Source of the DNA: Gemmatimonadota bacterium
Lineage (GTDB): Bacteria; Gemmatimonadota; Gemmatimonadetes; Gemmatimonadales; GWC2-71-9
Assembly: GCA_029863245.1 (NCBI GenBank)
Contig: JAOTVV010000010.1
Coordinates: forward strand, 1-64,000
Length of the DNA: 64,000 nt
Reading direction: 5' to 3'
The notes beneath the pieces were generated by a model. That model did no database searches, was not told the DNA's origin, and was given only the letters and a program-made list of their open reading frames with translations. Shown here piece after piece: positions 37,511 through 45,234 of the stretch. Position numbers and translations under genes: made by a program. Position 1 is the stretch's first letter, and the number at the start of each line of letters is the position of its first letter.

Positions 37511-38998
37511 GTGCTCCAACCGGACTCCTACGATATCGTCCCCTTCGAGCGGCAGCGAGTCGTGCATTTGACGGCGGAGTACTGGCCGTTCGCACGTACC
37601 GGCGGTCTCGCCGAGGCTGTGCGGGGTCTGGCCGAGTACCAAGTGCGCGTCGGTCAGGACGTGGCGATCGTGATGCCGCTCTATCGCTCGGTCCGCGAGC
37701 ACACAGATCGATTGAGCCCGGTCACGGAGCGGTTCACCGTCCCCATCGGCGATCACGTGGAAAATGCCCGCGTGTACCGCTATACGGGCACGGATTCCGG
37801 TGTGAGGGTGTTCTTCGTCGAAAACGATGTGCACTTCAACCGCGAGGGCCTCTACGGGACGGAATACGGGGACTACCCCGACAACCTTCGCCGGTGCGCG
37901 TTTCTGTGCCGGGCTGCCCTGCAGGTGCTCCCGACGCTCGTGCCCAACGCGGCCATCCTCCATGCCCACGACTGGCACACGGCGCTCTCGATGCCCTACC
38001 TGCGGTACAGCTTCGCCGGTCAGCCGTTCTACGATCGGTTGGGTGCGGTGCTCTCCGTCCACAACGCGGCGTATCAGGGGCATTTCCCGGACGTGGCCCT
38101 CTCGGCGGTCGGCCTGCCACCGAGCATGTACGATTGGCGGATCATGGAGTGGTACGGGCGGATGAACGTGCTCAAGGGTGGTCTGTCGTTCACCGATCTC
38201 GCCACCACGGTGAGCCCCACGCATGCGGCGGAACTCCGCACCCCGGGTGGCGGGTTCGGACTGCACGATCATTTCATTGGGCTGGGCGACCGGTTTGTCG
38301 GCGTCCTGAACGGGATCGACTATGTGATCTGGGACCCCGGGGAAGACCGGGAGATCACAGCACAGTACACGGTCGATCACCTCGCGCCCAAGCGTGGCTG
38401 CAAGACGGCGCTGCAACGTGCGTATGGCCTTCCACGCCGGGCCCGGACACCGGTGTTCGTCATGAGCGCGCGTCTCGTGGAGCAGAAGGGATTTGATCTC
38501 GTTCTCGAGCCGGGTCTTCTGGCCCAGTTCGACGCCCAGTTCATCTTTCTGGGCCGGGGTGATCTGCGCTACGAGCGGTTGCTGTCGGAGCTGGCGAGCA
38601 CGCTGCCCGACCGGGTGAAGGTGCCTCTCACGTTCACCGAACGACTCGAGCACCGTCTGCTCGCGGGAGCCGACCTGTTGCTGATGCCGTCCCAGTTCGA
38701 GCCCTGCGGGCTCACCCAGATGCGGGCACAACGCTATGGCGTGCTTCCACTCGCGCGTCGCGTTGGCGGTCTCAGCGACACGATCGCCGACGGCGAGACC
38801 GGGTTCCTCTTCGATGAGTACCGGCCGACGGGCCTCGCGCGTGCCCTGCGCCGCGCCATCGTTCAGTATCAAGATCGCGAGGCGTGGACCGCTCTGATGA
38901 CCAAGGCCATGCGCCAGGATTTCAGCTGGGGACCATCCGCCTCCCGCTACCAAGAGCTTTATCACCGAGCCAGTGCGCGAGCACGGCGTCAACGCTGA
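37511..38998 (+). CDS. glgA: Glycogen/starch synthase (GT5)
   Basis: A 495-residue GT-B glycosyltransferase that extends alpha-1,4-glucan from a nucleotide-glucose donor. The N-terminal domain has the glycine-rich loop R-T-G-G-L-A-E-A-V, H-A-H-D-W-H-T-A and the C-terminal domain has S-A-R-L-V-E-Q-K-G-F-D and P-S-Q-F-E-P-C-G-L, with the donor-site Glu. The first loop has Arg where E. coli GlgA has Lys15 (K-T-G-G-L). It starts at GTG 37511, 9 nt after glgP. No glgC gene for ADP-glucose is in the operon, so donor supply comes from elsewhere or is UDP-glucose. Confidence 0.9.
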   Translation: MLQPDSYDIVPFERQRVVHLTAEYWPFARTGGLAEAVRGLAEYQVRVGQDVAIVMPLYRSVREHTDRLSPVTERFTVPIGDHVENARVYRYTGTDSGVRVFFVENDVHFNREGLYGTEYGDYPDNLRRCAFLCRAALQVLPTLVPNAAILHAHDWHTALSMPYLRYSFAGQPFYDRLGAVLSVHNAAYQGHFPDVALSAVGLPPSMYDWRIMEWYGRMNVLKGGLSFTDLATTVSPTHAAELRTPGGGFGLHDHFIGLGDRFVGVLNGIDYVIWDPGEDREITAQYTVDHLAPKRGCKTALQRAYGLPRRARTPVFVMSARLVEQKGFDLVLEPGLLAQFDAQFIFLGRGDLRYERLLSELASTLPDRVKVPLTFTERLEHRLLAGADLLLMPSQFEPCGLTQMRAQRYGVLPLARRVGGLSDTIADGETGFLFDEYRPTGLARALRRAIVQYQDREAWTALMTKAMRQDFSWGPSASRYQELYHRASARARRQR

Positions 38999-39006
38999 CG
39001 GTATTC

Positions 39007-40707
39007 ATGGATTTCGTCTTTGCGCTCCACAGCCATCTTCCCTACGTGCTCAATCACGGCCGCTGGCCGCACGGGAGCGACTGGCTGTGTGAAGCGGCAA
39101 TCGATACCTACCTGCCGCTCATCGAGGCGCTGACCCAGCTGGCGCGCGAGGACGTCCATGCGCCGGTGACGATTGGGGTGACCCCGGTGCTCGCGAACCA
39201 GCTCGCCCACCCGTCGTTCGCCGCAGAGCTGGAACACTTGTTTGACGAACGGCTCAAGGCCTGCGCCAGGGCACCGGCGGAGTTGGCGGAAACCGGTCAG
39301 GACGACCTGATTCCGCTCGCCACCTTCTGGCGCACGCGGCTCGAGCGGCTCCGGCGGTTGTTCCGCACACACGGCGACATCATTGCCGCCCTGCGGCGGT
39401 TCGAGAGCGCCGGAAGGCTGGAGATCATCAGTTCGGCGGCTACCCACGGCTACCTCCCCCTCCTGGGGACCGAGGCGAGTATCCGACTGCAGCTGCACGT
39501 CGGATATGCCGAACACCGTCGGCTGTTCGGCCGGCCACCCCGCGGGTGCTGGCTCCCTGAATGTGCCTACCGCCCGCGCGGGCCGTGGCCCGTGGGCGGA
39601 CCGCATGCGGTGGAGCGACCCGGTATCGAGGAACATCTCGCGGCCGTAGGATTCCGATACTTCTTCACCGATTCCCATCTTGCGGCGGCTGGGACCCCGC
39701 TCGGCGCGTACCACGACGTGCCTCTTGGCGCAGAGCGGTTCGACGCCGAGCGCCACGGTGACGTCCCGGCCAAGAGGGATGGCGGCGTGGCAGCACACCG
39801 CTCCCCGTATTGGTCCTACCGCATCTCCGCGCCTGGCGCCCAGGAGGTGCGCGCATTCGTCCGCGATCCGCACTCGTCGATGCAAGTGTGGAGTCGGGAT
39901 CGCGGCTACCCGGGCGATGAGTGGTATCTCGAGTTCCACAAGATCCGGTGGCCTGGGGGACTCAAGCTGTGGCGGGTGACCGGTCCCCACGTCGATCTCG
40001 GAGGCAAGCTGTCGTACGCTCCCGACGTGGCGGAATCCCGCGCCAGTGAACACGCCCGTCATTTCACTCATGTCCTGCAGGGCCTGGCGGCCGAACACGC
40101 TACCGTGGGCGACGTGATCGTGGCACCGTTCGATACCGAGCTGTTCGGGCATTGGTGGTTCGAGGGCATCCATTTCATCGCCGATCTGTACCGCGCACTC
40201 GCTCGGGTTCCAAGCGTGCGACCGGTGACCGGAACGGCTCATCTCCGCCGGCACCCGCGACCGCCTGGCATTCGGCTCTCCGAAGGCTCCTGGGGAGCCA
40301 ACGGTGACCACAGCATGTGGCTCAACGACAGCACGCGCTGGACCTGGGATCGACTGTGGCCGCTGGAGCAGCGGTTTTGGCGGGCGGCGCGCGCGGCGAT
40401 CGGGATCGAGGCACTTCGACCGGTCGTGGCTCAGGCCGCGCGTGAAATGCTCCTGGCGCAGTCGTCCGATTGGCAATTCGTGATCTCCACTGGCGTGGCC
40501 GCCGACTACGCCGAGCGTCGGTTCGTCGGCCATTGCGAGGCCGCCGAAGGGCTCATGGATGCCATGGAGCCTGACGCAACCCCCGAGGTGCGCCGCCGCG
40601 CGGAGGATGCCGCCGCGACGCTTCGCGTGCGGGACGACGTGTTCCCCGACGTCCTGGCATCTGTTCAAGCGGTCCTCGATGCGGAGCTGGATCTGGCCAC
40701 GCGATGA
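39007..40707 (+). CDS. GH57 1,4-alpha-glucan branching enzyme (DUF1957)
   Basis: A 566-residue GH57 enzyme of the TT1467/TK1436 branching-enzyme type. The N-terminal barrel opens with F-A-L-H-S-H-L-P-Y-V. The nucleophile region is C-W-L-P-E-C-A-Y (Glu) and the acid region is F-D-T-E-L-F-G-H-W-W-F-E-G (Asp). The C-terminal helical DUF1957 domain follows (W-L-N-D-S-T, then M-L-L-A-Q-S-S-D-W). It would create alpha-1,6 branches in the glucan made by GlgA. ATG 39007 lies 8 nt after glgA; a longer in-frame start would overlap that gene. The stop overlaps the next gene by 4 nt. Confidence 0.88.
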   Translation: MDFVFALHSHLPYVLNHGRWPHGSDWLCEAAIDTYLPLIEALTQLAREDVHAPVTIGVTPVLANQLAHPSFAAELEHLFDERLKACARAPAELAETGQDDLIPLATFWRTRLERLRRLFRTHGDIIAALRRFESAGRLEIISSAATHGYLPLLGTEASIRLQLHVGYAEHRRLFGRPPRGCWLPECAYRPRGPWPVGGPHAVERPGIEEHLAAVGFRYFFTDSHLAAAGTPLGAYHDVPLGAERFDAERHGDVPAKRDGGVAAHRSPYWSYRISAPGAQEVRAFVRDPHSSMQVWSRDRGYPGDEWYLEFHKIRWPGGLKLWRVTGPHVDLGGKLSYAPDVAESRASEHARHFTHVLQGLAAEHATVGDVIVAPFDTELFGHWWFEGIHFIADLYRALARVPSVRPVTGTAHLRRHPRPPGIRLSEGSWGANGDHSMWLNDSTRWTWDRLWPLEQRFWRAARAAIGIEALRPVVAQAAREMLLAQSSDWQFVISTGVAADYAERRFVGHCEAAEGLMDAMEPDATPEVRRRAEDAAATLRVRDDVFPDVLASVQAVLDAELDLATR

Positions 40708-42710
40708 ACTCGCCGCGCTCCGCCATCATTCACGCGCACTTCTACCAGCCACCCCGCGAGGACCCGTGGCTCGACGAGGTGCCGCGCGAGCCATCGGCTG
40801 CACCCCACCACGATTGGAACGAACGGATCGAGCGGGAGTGCTATCGCGCCGTGGTGGCGGCGCGTGTTGCGACCCAGGACGGCCGCATCGCGAAGGTCGT
40901 GAACACCCTGCACGCGGCGAGCTTCAACGTCGGACCCACGCTCCTCCGCTGGTTGGCGCCGGCGGCGCCGGCCACGTACGCGGCGATCCTCGAGGCCGAT
41001 CGCGAGAGCTGCTCGCGCCGAGACGGGCACGGCAACGCGCTGGCCATGCCCTACCATCACCCGATCCTCCCACTGGCGTCGCGCCGCGACAAGCACACCG
41101 AGGTCCAGTGGGGAATCGCCGATTTCCGGCATCGGTTTGGCCGCCGACCGGAAGGAATGTGGCTCCCCGAGACCGCCGTAGACGCCGAGACACTCGACGT
41201 GCTCGCCGACGCCGGCATCCGCTTCACCGTGTTGGCCCCCCATCAGGTCCGCGCAGCACCGCCTGGCGGGCTGCCGGGCCTCTACCGCACGCCGTCGGGC
41301 CGCACGATCGCCGTATTCGTGTACGACGGCTCGATCTCCCATGATGTGGCGTTCGGCGCCCTGCTGCGCGACGCCCGGGAGTGGGAACACCGCATGGTGG
41401 ACGGCACCGATCGCGGGCTGGTCGCGATGGCCACCGACGGGGAAACGTACGGCCACCACCACAAGTTCGGTGAAATGGCTCTGGCGGCGGTGCTCGAGAA
41501 GCTCGCGCACCGTTCCGATGTGCAGGTCGAGAACTTCGCCTCGTTCTTGGCTCGTCACCCGCCTCGACACGAGGTGGACCTCGTGGCCCCGACGTCGTGG
41601 AGCTGTGTGCACGGGGTCGAGCGATGGCGCACGGAATGCGGCTGTCGGATGCATCCCGATCGTCCCACCCAGCAGCGGTGGCGATCGGCGCTCCGGGAGA
41701 GCCTGGACTGGCTTGCCGGAGAGGTGCACGCGGCATTCGTGCGCGAGGGTACGCCGCTCTTTGGAGATCCGTGGGCCGCCCGCGACGAGTTTGGACAGGC
41801 CATTGCAGCGGGCAGCGAGGCGTGCGCGGCATTCGCCGCCGACCGCGTGCGCTCGACCGACCCCGAGAACCGCATCCGGGCAGCCGAACTCCTCGACATG
41901 GAGCGCAACGCGCTCGGGATGTTCACCTCGTGCGGCTGGTTCTTCGACGACATCGGGGGCATCGAGACAAGACAGGTGCTGCGGTATGCCGCGAGAGCCA
42001 TCGATCTGGCGGGCGACGAGCGAATTCGGCTCGAGGATGGGTTGCGGCAGCGCCTCGCAGCGGCCAAGAGCAACGACGCCGCCGTCGGAAGCGGTCGTGA
42101 TGTCTACGACGCCGGGCGGCCCGCAGTCCCGGCGGAGGCCCGCGTCGCCGCGGGAGGCGGTGCCCGCCTCGCCCTGGGACTGACCTTGCCTCTGGCGGTC
42201 GGGCCATTCGATCTGCGCCGCGCAGCGGACGGTCACCACGACACGACCGTCCAAGTGACCGATCGTCGAACCGGCAGGAGCCGCACGTGGCGGATCGACA
42301 CGACTCGCCCCAGCACAGGGCGCCTGCACCAACGCCTTTCGAGCACAGACCTAGATGTGACCCACACAGCCACCGTATCCGACCTGCCATTCGCCATCCA
42401 GCGCGAGGTGCGCCCCGTCCTTTACGCAGATATCGTGCGCTTGCGGTACGTCGACGCGGAGCGCCAGGCCCTGCTGTCGGGCGCGGAGCCGGTGGAGGTG
42501 GCGAGGGGTGCCCTGCTTCGGCTCGTCGAGAGCCTGGCGGCCGGCACCGACGATTGCGAACCGGTTCACGACGTGCTCGACCTCTTCGATTTGTTGGAGC
42601 GTCACTACCCCTTCGATGCCCAGACGCGCCTCTATCGGGTGTGGGAGCACGCGGAGGGGCCACGACAACGCATCCTCGGATCGATCGCTCATCGGATGGG
42701 CTTCGCCTAG
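40704..42710 (+). CDS. GH57-family protein with DUF3536 domain
   Basis: A 668-residue GH57 protein. The barrel begins H-A-H-F-Y-Q-P-P-R-E-D-P-W, with nucleophile G-M-W-L-P-E-T-A-V-D and acid region M-A-T-D-G-E-T-Y-G-H-H-H, so both catalytic carboxylates appear to be kept. The remainder (about residues 330-660) is the DUF3536 region. Members are annotated as alpha-amylase-like or glucanotransferases, but the activity of this branch is poorly known. It starts inside the branching-enzyme gene (ATGA overlap) and lies 3 nt before the next GH57 gene, so it is made with them. Confidence 0.82.
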   Translation: MNSPRSAIIHAHFYQPPREDPWLDEVPREPSAAPHHDWNERIERECYRAVVAARVATQDGRIAKVVNTLHAASFNVGPTLLRWLAPAAPATYAAILEADRESCSRRDGHGNALAMPYHHPILPLASRRDKHTEVQWGIADFRHRFGRRPEGMWLPETAVDAETLDVLADAGIRFTVLAPHQVRAAPPGGLPGLYRTPSGRTIAVFVYDGSISHDVAFGALLRDAREWEHRMVDGTDRGLVAMATDGETYGHHHKFGEMALAAVLEKLAHRSDVQVENFASFLARHPPRHEVDLVAPTSWSCVHGVERWRTECGCRMHPDRPTQQRWRSALRESLDWLAGEVHAAFVREGTPLFGDPWAARDEFGQAIAAGSEACAAFAADRVRSTDPENRIRAAELLDMERNALGMFTSCGWFFDDIGGIETRQVLRYAARAIDLAGDERIRLEDGLRQRLAAAKSNDAAVGSGRDVYDAGRPAVPAEARVAAGGGARLALGLTLPLAVGPFDLRRAADGHHDTTVQVTDRRTGRSRTWRIDTTRPSTGRLHQRLSSTDLDVTHTATVSDLPFAIQREVRPVLYADIVRLRYVDAERQALLSGAEPVEVARGALLRLVESLAAGTDDCEPVHDVLDLFDLLERHYPFDAQTRLYRVWEHAEGPRQRILGSIAHRMGFA

Positions 42711-42713
42711 GCC

Positions 42714-44624
42714 ATGGAACCTCTGCGCTTCGTCTTCGCGATTCACGTCCACCAGCCGGTGGGGAACTTCGACCACGTGTTCGAGGAGCACGTTCGGGAC
42801 GTTTACCTACCGTTCCTCTCTGCGGTCGCCGAGCGGGACTTCCTCCCGATCGCCCTGCACGTCTCTGGGCCGCTGCTCGAGTGGCTGGAAGACCACGACT
42901 CGCGCTATCTCGATCTCATCGGCCGTCTGGCGGCAGACGGCAAGCTCGAGCTGCTGCTCGCTGGGTTCTACGAGCCGATTCTCGTTGCGATCCCCCGAGA
43001 GGATCGCCTGCAGCAGATCGGCTGGATGCGCGAGGCGTTGCACACGCGATTCGGCATCGACGCCACCACGCTGTGGCTGACCGAGCGTGTGTGGGAGCCG
43101 GGCCTGCCCGCCGACCTGGTGCACGCCGGCGTGGAATGCCTCCTCGTTGACGATCGCCATTTCTTGGTGACCGGGTTCGAGCGCGACGATCTCCATGCCC
43201 CGTACCGGACGGACAGTGACGGGCGCACCGTGGTGGTCTTGCCGATCGACGAGCGGCTCCGATATCTGATTCCGTTCCAACCGCCGAGCGACACGGCGGC
43301 TTACCTTCGCGGCCTGCGGGAAAGCGGACGGCCGCTCGCGGTGTTTGCGGATGACGGCGAGAAGTTCGGTGGCTGGCCGGGTACCAAGGCGTGGGTCTAC
43401 GAGCGGGGCTGGTTGGCCTCCTTCTTCGAGACCGTGGGGCGACTGGTGGACGAGCAAATCGTGCGGCTCGTGACGCCGTCACAGGCCTGGCATGAGGTCG
43501 AGAGTGCGGGCCTCGCGTATCTCCCCACGGCGTCGTACCGCGAAATGGAAGGGTGGTCGCTCCCCCCGGGAGCAGCGACGCGCCTCGAGCGCATCGAGAC
43601 CGAGTGGGGCGAGGACCGCATCAACGGTGCAGACGGTGCTCTGCTCCGCGGAAGCCACTGGCGGAACTTCCTGACCAAGTACCCCGAGTCCAACCGGATG
43701 CACAAAAAGGCCCTGCATTTGTCTCAGCTCTGCCGACAACGGGGCGATCCGGCGGCAGTGCGCCGCGACATCGGTCGCGCCCAGTGCAACGACGCCTATT
43801 GGCACGGTGTCTTTGGCGGGCTGTATCTCCCCCACCTGCGCGCGGCTCTTTGGCGGCATCTCGCCCGAGCCGAGTCGCAGCTGCGGGCTGGCGAGCCCCT
43901 GGCGTATGACGTGCTCGATCTCCACGGGGACGGTCACGACGAACTGTGGATTCACTCGGATAGGTTTTCCGCCGTCGTGAGTCCCAGACGCGGCGGGGCC
44001 ATCGAGGAGTACACGCTCTTTCGGAACGAATTGAACTACGCCGATACGCTCACGCGCCGCATCGAGGCCTATCACCGAACCGTCCCTCACGGCCAGGCGT
44101 GGGACGCGGCGGCACAGGGCAACAACGCCGAGCAGCACGGGATCACCTTGCACGAGAGCCCGCCGCGGGATCACCATGATCGGGCATTACTCGTCGACCG
44201 GGTGATTGGTCACGATCTGGGCGAAGCCGAGTATGCCCGCGCCGATTACGTGCCGGTCGCCTCGTGGGTGGCGTCGCCGACGACTTTCGAGATGACGCGT
44301 GAAGCCGACGCTCTGCTCGTCACCCTTGCGCCGGTCGCTGACCATCGCCTGATCCGCAAGGAACTCCGATTTGCGACCGGCGGTCAGTTGACCGTACGCT
44401 ATACGTGGCGGCCGGAGGCGTTCCCGACCCACTGCTGGTTCGCGCCGGAGATCTCCGTGTCCGCTGATCCGTCGCTCGTCTGCGCGCCGAGTGCCACCGT
44501 GTGGCGGTACCCGATCTCGACCGTGGCCAAGTCCGAGCGTGGATTGGAGGAGACCGTGCAGGGGCTCTCCTATACACCGTTGTGGCCTGTGGAGCTTGGC
44601 GAGGCGTCGTTCACCCTTTTCTGA
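42714..44624 (+). CDS. GH57 4-alpha-glucanotransferase / amylase with DUF1926 domain
   Basis: A 636-residue GH57 protein of the Thermococcus 4-alpha-glucanotransferase type. The barrel starts F-A-I-H-V-H-Q-P-V-G-N-F-D, the nucleophile is in W-L-T-E-R-V-W-E-P (Glu) and the acid in F-A-D-D-G-E-K-F-G-G-W-P-G-T (Asp). The middle DUF1925 and C-terminal DUF1926 beta-domains follow, ending in L-G-E-A-S-F-T-L-F. It would rearrange or shorten alpha-1,4 chains, feeding both branching and phosphorolysis. The stop shares one base with the next ATG (TGATG). Confidence 0.88.
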   Translation: MEPLRFVFAIHVHQPVGNFDHVFEEHVRDVYLPFLSAVAERDFLPIALHVSGPLLEWLEDHDSRYLDLIGRLAADGKLELLLAGFYEPILVAIPREDRLQQIGWMREALHTRFGIDATTLWLTERVWEPGLPADLVHAGVECLLVDDRHFLVTGFERDDLHAPYRTDSDGRTVVVLPIDERLRYLIPFQPPSDTAAYLRGLRESGRPLAVFADDGEKFGGWPGTKAWVYERGWLASFFETVGRLVDEQIVRLVTPSQAWHEVESAGLAYLPTASYREMEGWSLPPGAATRLERIETEWGEDRINGADGALLRGSHWRNFLTKYPESNRMHKKALHLSQLCRQRGDPAAVRRDIGRAQCNDAYWHGVFGGLYLPHLRAALWRHLARAESQLRAGEPLAYDVLDLHGDGHDELWIHSDRFSAVVSPRRGGAIEEYTLFRNELNYADTLTRRIEAYHRTVPHGQAWDAAAQGNNAEQHGITLHESPPRDHHDRALLVDRVIGHDLGEAEYARADYVPVASWVASPTTFEMTREADALLVTLAPVADHRLIRKELRFATGGQLTVRYTWRPEAFPTHCWFAPEISVSADPSLVCAPSATVWRYPISTVAKSERGLEETVQGLSYTPLWPVELGEASFTLF

Positions 44625-45142
44625 TGGACCGCATGGACTGTCCCTACTGCCAGCATCCCGTCAGCTCCCAGTCGCGCTTTTGCGAACAGTGCGGCAAACC
44701 CATCGTGACGGACAACGTGTCGGTGCAGAACGCGATCTCGACCGACCAGGTCGACATCAGCGCTCTCGCGCGACTCCGGAAGGAGAAGCACCAGCTCGCG
44801 CAACAACTGAACACGCTGCTCGAGGGCGCCTTGGGACGAGTGCTGACCGCCGAGGAACGACACTCGTGGGAGGTGCTCTACACGCATTGGAAGACGATCA
44901 CCGACGAGCTGACCGCGCGCATGAACTTCCTGGAAACGCGCCAGGAAACGGATCGGCGTCAGGCCGAGCGGCGCCAGCAGGAGCGGCGGAAGCAGTATAG
45001 CGCCCTCGATCTCCGAGACCGTCGGGTCGCGGCCGATCGGCGCGTGCGCGACCGGCGGAGCGGTCCGGATCGGCGCGATCCGTTTGCAGACCCGGATTCT
45101 GGTCCCGGTCCCACCCACACCCCGATCCCTGACGGGGGCTGA
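44624..45142 (+). CDS. Zinc-ribbon, coiled-coil and Arg-rich protein
   Basis: A 172-residue protein with three parts: an N-terminal zinc ribbon (C-P-Y-C and C-E-Q-C), a helical stretch (about residues 50-110) and a tail with seven [DE]-R-R triplets (about 110-150). It has no signal peptide or membrane helix. It is translationally coupled to the last GH57 gene, so it may be a regulator or nucleic-acid-binding partner of the glucan operon, but that is inference. A protein at 49907-50302 has the same kinds of parts in the opposite order. An alternative start is ATG 44633. Confidence 0.7.
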   Translation: MDRMDCPYCQHPVSSQSRFCEQCGKPIVTDNVSVQNAISTDQVDISALARLRKEKHQLAQQLNTLLEGALGRVLTAEERHSWEVLYTHWKTITDELTARMNFLETRQETDRRQAERRQQERRKQYSALDLRDRRVAADRRVRDRRSGPDRRDPFADPDSGPGPTHTPIPDGG

Positions 45143-45234
45143 CGCCTCGAAACACCCTTCCCCTCGCCCCCGTAGTGCCACCAAGGGACGCGACGGTTCG
45201 CGACTGTCGTGCATCGCTCCTTGAAGAGGAGCCC

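Noticed and set aside
35954-42332. Long minus-strand frames opposite the glucan operon (35954-37447, 38989-40668, 40665-42332)
   Set aside because: They are antisense to genes with conserved catalytic motifs and have shadow-type composition.
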